Assembly (NCBI RefSeq): GCF_030646615.1
Contig: NZ_JAUSLG010000038.1
Span: 62,001-126,000, forward strand
DNA length: 64,000 nt
Direction: 5' to 3'
Origin: Phenylobacterium sp.
GTDB taxonomy: Bacteria; Pseudomonadota; Alphaproteobacteria; Caulobacterales; Caulobacteraceae
This document shows positions 18,882-28,844 of the stretch, one piece after another. The notes under the pieces are model-generated. The model was not told the origin of the DNA. It made no database searches and worked only from the letters and a program-made list of their open reading frames with translations. A program made the position numbers and the translations under genes. Numbering within the stretch: the stretch's first letter is position 1; each line of letters begins with the position of its first letter.

Positions 18882-18891
18882 CAAACGTTTG
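18882..18891. promoter_or_regulatory. Palindromic operator candidate CAAACGTTTG
   Basis: 10-bp perfect palindrome 26 bp upstream of ATG 18917. Confidence 0.4.
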
Positions 18892-18916
18892 TTTTAAGTC
18901 ATTAGGGAGACGGCCC

Positions 18917-19882
18917 ATGAAGGCTGCGGTCTATTACGAGAACGGCGGTCCTGAAGTCCTCAAATACGAGGAAATTCCGGACCCGACCTGCCACCCCAAG
19001 GGGGTGATCATCCGCGTCGAAGCCATCGCCATCGAGGGCGGCGACACCTTGAATCGCTGGCGCGGCCCGCTGATGACCAACCCGCATGTGGTCGGCTATC
19101 AGGCGGCCGGCGAAATCATCGAGATCGGCTCGGAAGTCACCAATGTCCGGGTCGGCCAGAAGGTCGCCACGGTGAACAACTGGGGCAGCCATGCCGAGCT
19201 GCGCTCGGTTCCGGCGCGCAACTGCTGGCCTGTTCCCGACGGCTTCGACCTGCGCAAGGCCGCGGCCATTCCGGTGACCTTCGGCACGGCCCATGACTGC
19301 CTGTTCGAGTTCGGCCGCATGAAGAAGGGCGAAACCGTCCTGGTCCAGGCCGGCGCGTCGGGCGTCGGCGTGGCAGCCATCCAGCTGGCCAAGCGGGCCG
19401 GGGCCGGCCTGATCCTGGCTACCGCCTCGTCCGACGAGCGGCTGGAGAAGCTCAAGCGCCTCGGCCTCGATCACGGCATCAACTACACCCGCGACGACGT
19501 GGTGAAGGAGGTCAAGCGCCTGACCGACAACAAGGGCGTCGACGTGGTGGTCGATTCCGTCGGCGGCTCGACCCTGCAGGGCTCGATCAATTCGCTGGCC
19601 TATCGCGGCCGGGTCTCCATGGTCGGCGCGGCCGGGCGCGAGCCCATGGTGGTCGATGTCGGCACCATGATGGGCGGCAACCGGGCGCTGTCGGGCGTCT
19701 TCCTGGGCGCCGAGATCGGCACCGACCGGGTGCATGACAACATCCAGCAACTGATCGAAGACGCCGCCAAGGGCGAGCTGGAAGTGATCATCGACAAGGA
19801 ATTCCCCCTGTCGGACGCCGCCGGGGCGCATGCCTATATCGAGAGCCGCCAGGCTGTCGGCCGGGTGGTGCTGGTCCCCTGA
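18917..19882 (+). CDS. Zinc-binding dehydrogenase / quinone oxidoreductase (MDR family)
   Basis: MKAAVYYENGGPEVLKYEEIPDP; VLVQAGASGVGVAAIQLAKRAGA. Confidence 0.92.
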   Translation: MKAAVYYENGGPEVLKYEEIPDPTCHPKGVIIRVEAIAIEGGDTLNRWRGPLMTNPHVVGYQAAGEIIEIGSEVTNVRVGQKVATVNNWGSHAELRSVPARNCWPVPDGFDLRKAAAIPVTFGTAHDCLFEFGRMKKGETVLVQAGASGVGVAAIQLAKRAGAGLILATASSDERLEKLKRLGLDHGINYTRDDVVKEVKRLTDNKGVDVVVDSVGGSTLQGSINSLAYRGRVSMVGAAGREPMVVDVGTMMGGNRALSGVFLGAEIGTDRVHDNIQQLIEDAAKGELEVIIDKEFPLSDAAGAHAYIESRQAVGRVVLVP

Positions 19883-19955
19883 TCGCCCCATGATCGGACG
19901 GCGCGGGCGCAGGCCTGCGCCGTCCGCAATCCTTTTCCTATACCGGGAGGCCGCC

Positions 19956-20792
19956 ATGCCCCGCGCCGCCGTCAACGGCATCGAGATCGAGTACGAGACC
20001 TTCGGCCCGGATGACGCCCCGCCCGTGCTGCTGATCAACGGCCTGGGGTCGCAGATGACCCGCTGGCCCGTCGCCTTCTGCGAGAAGCTGGTCGCCCGGG
20101 GCTATCGCGCCATCCGCTTCGACAACCGCGATGTGGGCCGCTCCACCTGGTTCCAGTCCGGCGACCGCTACACCCTGTCGGACATGGCCGCCGACGCCTC
20201 AGGCCTGCTGGACTGCCTGAAGATCGACAAGGCCCATGTGGCTGGCGTCTCCATGGGCGGCATGATCGCCCAGACCGTGGCCATCGAGCATCCGGGCCGC
20301 GTGCGCTCGCTCACCTCGATCATGTCGGCCACCGGCGCGCCGGGAACCATGGACTCCACCCCGGAAGCCGCCGCCGTGCTCACCCAGGTGGCGCCAGATC
20401 CCACCGTGGACGAAGAGGCCTTCGTCGCCCACGGCATGAGGAACGCCCGCATCATCGGCAGCCCGGCCTATCCGTGGACCGACGAGGCCCTGCGCGAGCG
20501 TGTGCTGTCGGAAATGCGCCGCGCCTTCAATCCCAAGGGCGTGCAACGCCAGCGCGGCGCCATCGGGGCCAGTGGCGATCGCACGGAGAAGCTCTCCAAG
20601 CTCGACGTGCCCACCGTCGTCCTGCACGGCGAGGTCGATCCGCTGATCCCCAAGGCCGGCGGCGAGGCCACGGCCAAGGCGATCCCCGGCGCGGAGTTGC
20701 GCATCATTCCGGGCATGGGCCACGACCTGCCCGAAGCCCTCTACGACACAATTATCGACGCCATCGTCGCCGCCGCCGAACGGGCGCGCTGA
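19956..20792 (+). CDS. Alpha/beta fold hydrolase
   Basis: PPVLLINGLGSQMTRWP; nucleophile elbow GVSMGGMIAQ; GMGHDLP. Confidence 0.9.
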   Translation: MPRAAVNGIEIEYETFGPDDAPPVLLINGLGSQMTRWPVAFCEKLVARGYRAIRFDNRDVGRSTWFQSGDRYTLSDMAADASGLLDCLKIDKAHVAGVSMGGMIAQTVAIEHPGRVRSLTSIMSATGAPGTMDSTPEAAAVLTQVAPDPTVDEEAFVAHGMRNARIIGSPAYPWTDEALRERVLSEMRRAFNPKGVQRQRGAIGASGDRTEKLSKLDVPTVVLHGEVDPLIPKAGGEATAKAIPGAELRIIPGMGHDLPEALYDTIIDAIVAAAERAR

Positions 20793-20815
20793 CGCCTTTA
20801 TCGCAGGAGAACTAC

Positions 20816-21607
20816 ATGGGACGTCTCGAGGGCTTTTCGGCCGTGGTCACCGGCGCGGCCAGCGGCATCGGCCGCGCCAGCGCCAGCCTGTTCGCCAAGG
20901 AGGGCGCCCGGGTGGTCTGCGTCGACCGCGCCGAGGCCGTGGAAGAGACCGCCGCGTCCATCCAGGCCCACGGGGGCCAGGCGATCGCCATGACCGGCGA
21001 CGCCGGGGATGAGGCCTTCGTCCAGTCCTACATCCAGCGCGCGGTGGACGAATTCGGCGGCCTGGACGCCGTCTACGCCAATGCCGGGATCACCGGCGGC
21101 CCCACCCCCTTCTTCGAGCTGACGCCGGAGATCTGGACCGAGGTGCTGCGGATCAACCTGATCGGCCCGTTCCTGGCCATCAAGCACGCCAGCAAGGTGA
21201 TGATCCCCAAGGGCAAGGGCTCCATCGTCTGCACGGCTTCCGTGGCCGGCATCCGCTCTGGCGCTGGGCCGGCCTCCTATTCGGCCTCCAAGGCCGGGGT
21301 CATCAACCTGGCCACCACGGCGGCCAACGAGCTCTATGGCACGGGCGTGCGGGTCAACGCCGTCTGCCCGGGCCTGATCGAGACCGGCATGACCCAGAGC
21401 GTCTTCGACTATGCCCGATCCCGCGGCAGCGAGGACAGGATCGGCCAGCTCAATCCGCTGAAGCGCGCCGGCGTCCCCGACGAGATCGCCCACATGGCCC
21501 TGTTCCTGGCCAGCGACGAGGCCTCCTATGTCAACGGCCAGGCCATCGCCGTGGACGGCGGTCTCTCGTCCTCACATCCCGTGGGCAAGCGCGGCGGCCC
21601 CCGATAG
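20816..21607 (+). CDS. SDR family oxidoreductase
   Basis: AVVTGAASGIGRASASLFAKEGARVV; YSASKAGVINL; C-terminal VNGQAIAVDGGLSS. Confidence 0.93.
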   Translation: MGRLEGFSAVVTGAASGIGRASASLFAKEGARVVCVDRAEAVEETAASIQAHGGQAIAMTGDAGDEAFVQSYIQRAVDEFGGLDAVYANAGITGGPTPFFELTPEIWTEVLRINLIGPFLAIKHASKVMIPKGKGSIVCTASVAGIRSGAGPASYSASKAGVINLATTAANELYGTGVRVNAVCPGLIETGMTQSVFDYARSRGSEDRIGQLNPLKRAGVPDEIAHMALFLASDEASYVNGQAIAVDGGLSSSHPVGKRGGPR

Positions 21608-21621
21608 GCGCAACCTTCGAA

Positions 21622-21648
21622 GGGGCGCAGGGTTTTGCCTTGCGCCCC
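21622..21648 (+). terminator. Hairpin downstream of SDR gene
   Basis: GGGGCGCAGGG-ttttg-CCTTGCGCCCC. Confidence 0.45.
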
Positions 21649-21706
21649 GGCGGGCGCTAGAAGCGGCGCTCACACGCTGCAGACCAGACGAAGACCTCCA
21701 GGACCC

Positions 21707-22453
21707 ATGGCCGGACATTCAAAGTTCAAGAACATCATGCACCGCAAGGGCCGCGCCGATGCGGTGCGGTCCAAGCTGTTCTCCAAACTCAGCCGCGAGA
21801 TCACGGTGGCCGCCAAGTCGGGCATGCCTGACCCGGCGATGAATTCCCGCCTGCGCCTGGCGGTGGCCAACGCCAAGGCCGAGTCCATGCCCAAGGACAA
21901 TATCGACCGGGCGATCAAGAAGGCCTCAGGCGCCGACGCCGAGGCCTATGAAGAAATCCGCTATGAGGGCTTCGGCCCGGGCGGGGTCGGCCTGATCATC
22001 GAGGCCCTGACCGACAACAGAAACCGTGCGGCGGCCAATGTGCGGGCCATCTTCGCCAAGAACGGCGGCAATCTGGGGGAGACCGGCGCGGTGTCCTTCA
22101 TGTTCGACCGGGTCGGCCAGATCGTCTATCCGGCCAGCGTCGGCACCGAAGACAAGGTGATGGAAGCCGCCATCGAGGCCGGCGCCGAGGACGTGGAATC
22201 CGACGAGGACACCCACACCATCTACACCGCTTTTGAAGGCCTGTCCGAGGTCGCCCAGACCCTGGAAGCCTCGCTCGGCGAGCCCAAGTCCACCACCATC
22301 GCCTGGCGCCCCAAGACCCTGACGCCCGTTGAGGGCGAGCCCGTCGCCACCCTGATGAAGCTGATCGACGCCCTGGAAGACGATGACGACGTCCAGAACG
22401 TCTATGGCAATTACGACATCTCCGACGAGGACCTGGAGACCTACGCCGGCTGA
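21707..22453 (+). CDS. yebC: YebC/PmpR family protein
   Basis: [73 protein letters not shown]. Confidence 0.96.
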   Translation: MAGHSKFKNIMHRKGRADAVRSKLFSKLSREITVAAKSGMPDPAMNSRLRLAVANAKAESMPKDNIDRAIKKASGADAEAYEEIRYEGFGPGGVGLIIEALTDNRNRAAANVRAIFAKNGGNLGETGAVSFMFDRVGQIVYPASVGTEDKVMEAAIEAGAEDVESDEDTHTIYTAFEGLSEVAQTLEASLGEPKSTTIAWRPKTLTPVEGEPVATLMKLIDALEDDDDVQNVYGNYDISDEDLETYAG

Positions 22454-22494
22454 GCGCCCGTGAAGCTCCCGCGCGCCTCGCGCGTTGGAGGTCC

Positions 22495-23196
22495 ATGGAG
22501 TGGTTCGCCGCCTATGTGCTGCCCGTTGCGGGCGCCGTCATCGCCGGCGGGCTGATCGGGTTCGAGCGGGAGTACCGCGGCCGGCCGGCCGGCTTCCGCA
22601 CCCACATCCTGGTCAGCCTGGCCTCGGCCCTGCTCATGCTGGCCGCCGTCCACCAGGTCGAGTGGATGGGCGATGTCTCGGCCGAGATCATCCGCATCGA
22701 TCCGGTGCGCATGGCCCACGGCATCCTGACCGGGATCGGCTTTCTCTGCGGCGGCGTGATCTTCCGCCATGGCCTCAGTGTGCACGGCCTGACGACGGCG
22801 GCCTCCCTCTGGATCACCTCGGCGCTCGGCACCCTCTATGGCGTCGGCTTCTACGGCCTGGCGATCGGCGGCACGGCAGTGACGGTGCTGGTCCTGGGGG
22901 TCCTGCGGTGGGCCGACCGGCACATGCCCCAGCTCAATATCATCGACGTCCGGGTCTGTTACCGTCGCGCCGAAGCCCTGGACGAAAGCGCCTTTCGCGA
23001 GCTGATGGGCGAGTTCGGCCTGCACGCCGGCGCCATCAGCCAACGGCTCTGGGCCGGCGCCGGGGACCGGCTGGGCCGGGTGGAATACAGCGCCACCCTG
23101 CACGGCAGCGGCCAGCTCAAGGTGGAGCGCCTGGCCAGGCGTCTGCGCGATGATCCCCTGGTGGTGGAGTACAGGCTTGCGCCCCGAAAGGACTGA
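22495..23196 (+). CDS. MgtC/SapB family membrane protein
   Basis: VAGAVIAGGLIGFEREYRGRPAGFRTHILVSLASALLM; ILTGIGFLCGGVIFRHGLSVHGLTTAASLWITSALG. Confidence 0.93.
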   Translation: MEWFAAYVLPVAGAVIAGGLIGFEREYRGRPAGFRTHILVSLASALLMLAAVHQVEWMGDVSAEIIRIDPVRMAHGILTGIGFLCGGVIFRHGLSVHGLTTAASLWITSALGTLYGVGFYGLAIGGTAVTVLVLGVLRWADRHMPQLNIIDVRVCYRRAEALDESAFRELMGEFGLHAGAISQRLWAGAGDRLGRVEYSATLHGSGQLKVERLARRLRDDPLVVEYRLAPRKD

Positions 23197-23241
23197 GCCA
23201 GGCGACAGGGCCATGCCTGCGGTGCTAGAAGCCGCGCCCTC

Positions 23242-23730
23242 ATGACCTTGCGAATCTGGATCGAAACCAATCATCAGGCCCCCTACCGCACCGGCGGCTG
23301 GGCCTGGCTCCGTCAGACCGGCAAGGCCGTTTCCGGCGCCGCCGGCGGCGACCGGGACCTGGACGCCGAAGGCTTCTGCATCCGCGCCCTGCAGGCGGCG
23401 CTGATCGATCTGCCGGCCGACGAGGGGGTCGCCCTGCACCTCTCCGACCCCCTGCTGATCGACGGCGTGCGCACCATGTCGGCGAGGCGGGCGGCCGGCT
23501 GGCTGGATGAGGCCGGCGCGCCCGATCCGGAAGCCAAAGGCTGGGAAGGGGTGGCCCAGGCCCTGGCCGGGCGGACCCTCAGCCTGGTCCGCACCCAGCC
23601 CACCGACCCCCACACGCCGGCCGGCTTTGCGGCCGCCTGGGCCGAGCTCGCCCGGGACAAGGCCAAGACCAAGGGGACGTTCAAGAACCCGATCCCCCGC
23701 CCGAACCTGACCAAGGTCCGCGGCCTCTAG
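23242..23730 (+). CDS. RNase H-like fold protein, apparently degenerate active site
   Basis: Manual alignment to RNase HI: IWIETN/IFTDGS, DAEGFCIRALQAAL/MELMAAIVALEAL, HLSDPLLIDGV/STDSQYVRQGI, AWAELARDKA/RCDELARAAA. Confidence 0.55.
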   Translation: MTLRIWIETNHQAPYRTGGWAWLRQTGKAVSGAAGGDRDLDAEGFCIRALQAALIDLPADEGVALHLSDPLLIDGVRTMSARRAAGWLDEAGAPDPEAKGWEGVAQALAGRTLSLVRTQPTDPHTPAGFAAAWAELARDKAKTKGTFKNPIPRPNLTKVRGL

Positions 23731-23812
23731 GCAAGCGTAAACGCCGCCTTAACCCCGTGGCGGGCTAATCGGCCGGTAGGAACAATCCCCGAACACGCCT
23801 ATAGAGTCGCCC

Positions 23813-24331
23813 ATGGCCGCCGTGCGAATCCTTGGACTGGACCCCGGCCTCCGCCGCACCGGCTGGGGGGTGATCACCATCGAGGGCGCACGTCTGACCC
23901 ACGTGGCCCATGGGGTCATTGCGCCCAAGGACTCCCTGCCCTTTTCCGAGCGCCTCCTGGTTCTGTTCGAGGCCATCAGCGCCATCGTCGCCGAGCACGG
24001 GCCCGACGAGGCCGCGGTGGAGGAGACCTTCATGAACAACAACGCCGCCTCCGCCCTGAAGCTGGGCCACGCCCGGGCCATGGCCCTGGTGGCGCCGGCC
24101 CGCGCCGGTCTGCCGGTGGCCGAATACGCCGCCACCGTGGTCAAGAAGGCGGTGGTGGGCACCGGTGGCGCCGACAAGGACCAGGTCGCCTTCATGATCG
24201 CCCGGCTGCTGCCGGCCGCCGGCGGCGTCACCGCCGACGCCGCCGACGCCCTGGCCGTGGCCATCGCCCACGCGCATGCCCGCACAGCCCGCAGCCTTGC
24301 GGCGCGGATACCGTCGAGGAAGGTGGCGTGA
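23813..24331 (+). CDS. ruvC: Crossover junction endodeoxyribonuclease RuvC
   Basis: [39 protein letters not shown]. Confidence 0.97.
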   Translation: MAAVRILGLDPGLRRTGWGVITIEGARLTHVAHGVIAPKDSLPFSERLLVLFEAISAIVAEHGPDEAAVEETFMNNNAASALKLGHARAMALVAPARAGLPVAEYAATVVKKAVVGTGGADKDQVAFMIARLLPAAGGVTADAADALAVAIAHAHARTARSLAARIPSRKVA

Positions 24332-24948
24332 TGATCGGCCGGCTGCGGGGAACGGTCGCCGAGATCGGCGAGGAGGACGCCCTGATCGATGTCCTGGGCG
24401 TCGGCTATGTGGTCCGCTGCGGCGCCCGCACCCTGGCCCGGCTGCCGCCGGTGGGCGAGGAGGCGGTGCTGCACATCGAGACCCAGTGGAGCGAGCAGGC
24501 GGGCATGCGCCTCTATGGCTTCCTCACCCGGGACGAGCGCCGCACCTTCCTGATCCTCAAGGAGATCCAGGGGGTGGGCCCCAAGGCCGCGCTCGCGGTG
24601 CTGGACGTGCTGCCGCCGGCCGAGCTGGCCGCCGCCGCCGGGCGTCAGGACAAGGCGGCCATCGCCCGCGCCCAAGGGGTGGGGCCCAAGCTCGCCCTGC
24701 GCATCGCCACCGAGCTGAAGGACAAGCCGCTGACCGACCTGCCGATCAGCGCCTTTGCGCCCGGCGCCGGGGCGGCTGAACCGTCCGTGACGCCTTCAGC
24801 CTCCGGCGAAGCGGTCGCGGCCATGATGGGCTTGGGCGTCGCCGAGCCCCAGGCCCGCCGACTGGTCGAGGCCGCGGCCGCGCGCCTGGGCGAAGAGGCG
24901 CAGGCGCCCGCCCTGATCAAGGCGGCCCTGCAGGAGCTCGGCCGGTGA
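24328..24948 (+). CDS. ruvA: Holliday junction branch migration protein RuvA
   Basis: [50 protein letters not shown]. Confidence 0.97.
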   Translation: MMIGRLRGTVAEIGEEDALIDVLGVGYVVRCGARTLARLPPVGEEAVLHIETQWSEQAGMRLYGFLTRDERRTFLILKEIQGVGPKAALAVLDVLPPAELAAAAGRQDKAAIARAQGVGPKLALRIATELKDKPLTDLPISAFAPGAGAAEPSVTPSASGEAVAAMMGLGVAEPQARRLVEAAAARLGEEAQAPALIKAALQELGR

Positions 24949-25976
24949 GTCGGCTGGTCAGCGGCGAGGCGGCCCCAGCCGAGGGGACCGACCGGGCCTA
25001 TCGCCCCCAGACGCTCGCGGAATTCGTCGGCCAGGAGCAGTCCAAGGCCAATCTGCGGATCTTCATCCAGGCCGCCCGCGACCGCGGCGACACCCTCGAC
25101 CACGTCCTGCTGTTCGGGCCGCCGGGGCTGGGCAAGACGACGCTGGCCCAGATCATCGCCCGGGAGATGGGGGTGAACTTCCGCGCCACCTCCGGCCCGG
25201 TCCTGGCCAAGGCCGGGGACCTGGCCGCCATCCTGACCAATCTGGAGGCCGGCGACGTCCTCTTCATTGACGAGATCCACCGCCTGGCGGCCAATGTGGA
25301 GGAGATCCTCTATCCCGCCATGGAGGACCATGTGCTGGACCTGATCATAGGCGAGGGCCCCTCGGCCCGGTCGATCCGCATCGATCTGTCGCCCTTCACC
25401 CTGGTGGCCGCCACCACGCGGGCGGGCCTGTTGGCCACGCCGCTGCGCGACCGGTTCGGCATCCCCGTCCGCCTGGAATTCTACACCCCGGCCGAGCTCA
25501 TCAAGGTCCTGGCCCATGCGGCGGGCAAGATGGGGGTGAGCCTGACCAAGGACGGCGCCGCCGAGATCGCCGCCCGCGCCCGGGGCACGCCGCGGGTGGC
25601 CGGCCGGCTGCTGCGCCGGGTGCGGGACTTCGCCGCCGCAGAGGGCGCCGCCGAGATCGACCGTGGCGCCGCCGGCCGGGGCCTGGCGCGTCTCGAGGTG
25701 GATGAGGTGGGTCTGGACTCCCTCGACCGCCGCTATCTGCGCGCCCTGATCGACAACTATGGCGGCGGGCCGGCCGGGGTCGAAACCCTGGCCTACGCCA
25801 TCGCCGAGGCCCGCGACGCCGTCGAGGACGTGATCGAACCGTATCTGATGCAGCAAGGCTTCATCCAGCGCACCCCCCGGGGTCGCGTGGCCTGCGCCAA
25901 GGCCTACGCCCATCTGGGCCTGACCCCGCCGCCCCAGCCGCCGGGGGCGGGCCAGGCGACCCTGTTCGACGAATAG
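24945..25976 (+). CDS. ruvB: Holliday junction DNA helicase RuvB
   Basis: [56 protein letters not shown] start overlapping ruvA stop. Confidence 0.97.
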   Translation: MSRLVSGEAAPAEGTDRAYRPQTLAEFVGQEQSKANLRIFIQAARDRGDTLDHVLLFGPPGLGKTTLAQIIAREMGVNFRATSGPVLAKAGDLAAILTNLEAGDVLFIDEIHRLAANVEEILYPAMEDHVLDLIIGEGPSARSIRIDLSPFTLVAATTRAGLLATPLRDRFGIPVRLEFYTPAELIKVLAHAAGKMGVSLTKDGAAEIAARARGTPRVAGRLLRRVRDFAAAEGAAEIDRGAAGRGLARLEVDEVGLDSLDRRYLRALIDNYGGGPAGVETLAYAIAEARDAVEDVIEPYLMQQGFIQRTPRGRVACAKAYAHLGLTPPPQPPGAGQATLFDE

Positions 25977-25993
25977 ACGAAAGGCCCGACGCG

Positions 25994-26464
25994 ATGACGC
26001 CTGCCCCTGGCGAGCCTTCCGCCGGCTGGATCGACGGCCGCGAACACGTCCTGCCGGTCAGAATCTATTACGAGGACACCGACTTCACCGGCGTCGTCTA
26101 TCACGGCAACTATCTCCGCTATTTCGAGCGCGGCCGGTCGGACTTCCTGCGGCTGGCGGGTGTGCGCCACGCCGAACTGCTGGCGCAGGAGACCCCGGCG
26201 GCCTTCACCATCGTGCGCATGGAGCTGGATTTCAAAGCCCCGGCCCGCATCGACGACGCCCTGCAGGTGCGCACCACCTATGACCGGGTCAAAGGCCCCC
26301 GCCTGTTCATCAGCCAGAGGATCGTGCGGGGCGAGACCCTGATCGCCCAGGCGGCGGTCCTGGCCGCCTGCATCGGCCTGGATGGCCGGCCCCGCAAGCC
26401 ACCGCCGGGGATGGCGGCCGCGCTCATCCCCTTCTTCGCCCACGAGCCATCAGCCTCCTCATAA
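25994..26464 (+). CDS. ybgC: Tol-Pal system-associated acyl-CoA thioesterase YbgC
   Basis: VRIYYEDTDFTGVVYHGNYLRYFERGRSDFLR. Confidence 0.95.
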   Translation: MTPAPGEPSAGWIDGREHVLPVRIYYEDTDFTGVVYHGNYLRYFERGRSDFLRLAGVRHAELLAQETPAAFTIVRMELDFKAPARIDDALQVRTTYDRVKGPRLFISQRIVRGETLIAQAAVLAACIGLDGRPRKPPPGMAAALIPFFAHEPSASS

Positions 26465-26494
26465 GGCCCGGGCAGGTGACGACGAGCGCACGGT

Positions 26495-26555
26495 GATTCA
26501 ACTTTGCTGCGATCGATTCGAGGCGTGTGGCGTTTCTGCGCGTTAGGCAGGATTC
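26495..26555. promoter_or_regulatory. Cluster of three GANTC (CcrM-type) sites upstream of tolQ
   Basis: GATTC at 26495-26499, 26515-26519, 26551-26555. Confidence 0.5.
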
Positions 26556-26687
26556 GGTAAGGTTATTGCTGTTCCAGTGTCTCGTTAAGGACGTGGTCAT
26601 CACCGACCGGCGCCTTAAGTTCGCCACCGCCACGTTCCAAGCCACCCCTGGGCGCAATCTCGCCCTCGCCAACGGAGCCCAGACCGC

Positions 26688-27398
26688 ATGGACCCCGCCG
26701 CCTCCGGCACATTGACGGCCGAAAGCTTTTCCCTGATCGCGCTGTTCCTGCGCGCCGACTGGGTCGTGAAGGCCGTGATGATCGGCCTCGGCCTCGCCTC
26801 CCTGTTCTCCTGGGCGGTGATCATCGACAAGCTGCTGCGGTTCAGCGCGCTCAACCGCCATGCCGACCAGTTCGAGGACCAGGTGTCGTCGGGCCGGTCC
26901 CTGGAGGAAATCGCCAACGAGGCCGGCGAACGCCCCCGCCACGCCCTGCCCCGCATGCTGCAGGCCGCCCTGCGGGAATGGCGCGAGGCCCGAACCAAGG
27001 GCCTGTCCAGCGACACCCAGGCCGGCTTCCTGATCCAGCGCATCGACCGGGTGCAGGACGCCATCATCGCCCGCGAAGCCTCCCGCGTGGAGGAAGGCCT
27101 GCCCCTGCTGGCCATCGTGGCCACCGCCTCGCCCTTCGTCGGCCTGTTCGGCACGGTCTGGGGGATCATGGGCGCCTTCCAGGCCATCGCCATCCAGCAG
27201 AACACCAACCTGACCGTGGTGGCCCCGGCCATCGCCGAGGCGCTGTTCGCCACCGCCATCGGCCTGGCCGCCGCCATCCCGGCCTATATCGCCTACAACA
27301 AGTTCTCCTCCGACGCCGCGCGCTACTCCGGACGCCTGGAGGGCTTCGCCGACGACCTGGCCACCGCAATCCAGCGGCGGCTGAGCGATCGGGCCTAA
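26688..27398 (+). CDS. tolQ: Tol-Pal system protein TolQ
   Basis: [29 protein letters not shown]...[31 protein letters not shown]. Confidence 0.96.
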   Translation: MDPAASGTLTAESFSLIALFLRADWVVKAVMIGLGLASLFSWAVIIDKLLRFSALNRHADQFEDQVSSGRSLEEIANEAGERPRHALPRMLQAALREWREARTKGLSSDTQAGFLIQRIDRVQDAIIAREASRVEEGLPLLAIVATASPFVGLFGTVWGIMGAFQAIAIQQNTNLTVVAPAIAEALFATAIGLAAAIPAYIAYNKFSSDAARYSGRLEGFADDLATAIQRRLSDRA

Positions 27399-27404
27399 GT
27401 CCCC

Positions 27405-27884
27405 ATGGCGCTCTCCTCCCACGACGCCTATTCGGCCGGCGGCGGCCGGCGGCGACGGCGGTCCAGCCGCCGCGGCGCCCTGTCGGAAATCAACGTCACG
27501 CCCCTGGTGGACGTGATGCTGGTGCTGCTGATCGTCTTCATGATCTCGGCGCCGCTCCTCACCGTCGGCGTGCCCCTGGAGCTACCCAAGACCGAGGCCA
27601 GCGCCATCCCCGACCAGTCCGAGCCCCTGACCGTCTCGGTGCGCGCCGACGGCGCGGTCTTCATCGACGAGGAGGAGACGCCCTTCGACAGCCTGTCGCC
27701 CCGCCTGATCGCCATGGCCGACGGCTCCACCGAGCGCCCGATCTATGTGCGCGCCGACGGCCGGGCCACCTACGCCCTCGTCGCCCAGGTCATGGCCGCC
27801 CTGGCCAGCTCGGGCTTCACCTCGATCAACCTGCTCACCGAGACCGGCGGCCCCTCTTCGGGCGCGGATCAGACGGCGCGCTGA
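27405..27884 (+). CDS. tolR: Tol-Pal system protein TolR (ExbD family)
   Basis: [41 protein letters not shown]. Confidence 0.96.
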   Translation: MALSSHDAYSAGGGRRRRRSSRRGALSEINVTPLVDVMLVLLIVFMISAPLLTVGVPLELPKTEASAIPDQSEPLTVSVRADGAVFIDEEETPFDSLSPRLIAMADGSTERPIYVRADGRATYALVAQVMAALASSGFTSINLLTETGGPSSGADQTAR

Positions 27885-27893
27885 GGCCAGCGC

Positions 27894-28829
27894 ATGCGCG
27901 ATGAGCGGTCGAATCTGAGCTCAGCCCTCATAATCTCGGCGATCCTGCACGTCGCCGTCGTCGGCGCGGCCCTGATTCCCTGGCCCTGGGCGCGGGAGCT
28001 GACCGTCGGGGCGGTAGTCCCGATCAAGGTTGTGAGCTCGATCCCAGACAATCCTCGCCCCGCCGTCCAGGGGCCGGAAGATCAGGCCGCCCAGACCGAG
28101 ACGCCGGAGCCCGAGGCGCCGCTTGATGCGCCGGCTGCGGCGCCAGAGCCACAACCTGAGCCGCAACCACAACCTCAGCCTCAGCCTCAGCCTCAGCCTG
28201 CGCCGCAACCCACGCCCAAGACGCCGACGCCCAAACCTGCGCCGACGCCCAAACCCGCGCCGACGCCGAAGCCGACGCCCACCCCGCCTCCCAAACCGGC
28301 GCCGGCGCCCAAGCCCGCGCCCACGCCTGCGCCTGCGCCGGCTCCGTCTCAACCGGCCCCGAAGCCGCCCGCCCCCAAGCCTGCCGCCCCGGCCAAGAAG
28401 GACAGCGGCCTGGACCTGGACGCCCTGGCTGACAGCCTCAAGGGCTCTCGCAGTTCCGCCGCCAAGGGACCCAGTCGCCCCGAAACCGCGACCCAACCCC
28501 GCGCGACCACCGGCAGCGGCATCTCCGGAGCCGCCATGTCAGGCCTGTCCGAAGAACTTCAGCGCCGCTGGAATCCCAATTGCGAGGTCGAGGCGGCGCG
28601 CAACGTCCGCGTGCGTGTCACCTTCCGCCTGGGGAGCGACGGCCGGGTGGTCGGCAATGTTCAGGCCGGCGGACAGGAAAACTCTTCGGACCCCGTCGTC
28701 CGCGCCGCCGCCGAACGCGCCATTCGCGCGGTCTATAGCGCCGCCCCCTTCACCACCCTGCCCCGCGAGTTCTACGGTGACCAGATCGCCGTGAGCTTCA
28801 ACGCCGCCCAGGCGTGCGCCGACAATTAA
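27894..28829 (+). CDS. tolA: TolA-like cell envelope protein with Pro-rich linker
   Basis: Single N-terminal TM, PQ/TPKPAP repeat linker, C-terminal TonB/TolA-like domain; position between tolR and tolB. Confidence 0.88.
   Translation: MRDERSNLSSALIISAILHVAVVGAALIPWPWARELTVGAVVPIKVVSSIPDNPRPAVQGPEDQAAQTETPEPEAPLDAPAAAPEPQPEPQPQPQPQPQPQPAPQPTPKTPTPKPAPTPKPAPTPKPTPTPPPKPAPAPKPAPTPAPAPAPSQPAPKPPAPKPAAPAKKDSGLDLDALADSLKGSRSSAAKGPSRPETATQPRATTGSGISGAAMSGLSEELQRRWNPNCEVEAARNVRVRVTFRLGSDGRVVGNVQAGGQENSSDPVVRAAAERAIRAVYSAAPFTTLPREFYGDQIAVSFNAAQACADN
28149..28400 (+). repeat. Low-complexity tandem repeat region encoding (PQ)n and (TPKPAP)n
   Basis: Tandem CCTCAG hexamers around 28173-28199 and CCGACGCCCAAACC(T/C)GCG-type repeats downstream. 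Confidence 0.85.
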
Positions 28830-28844
28830 GGAGCATTCGAGCCC

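Noticed and set aside
26527-26715. 62-aa ORF in the ybgC-tolQ gap
   Set aside because: Overlaps tolQ start, no motif or convincing ribosome binding site; region better explained as regulatory.
28173-28199. CCTCAG tandem repeats as a possible CRISPR-like array
   Set aside because: Six-bp in-frame coding repeats without spacers; they encode a PQ linker.
27921-28496. Arg/Gly-rich 191-aa ORF antisense to the TolA repeats
   Set aside because: Product of reading the Pro-rich tandem repeat backwards; no independent support.
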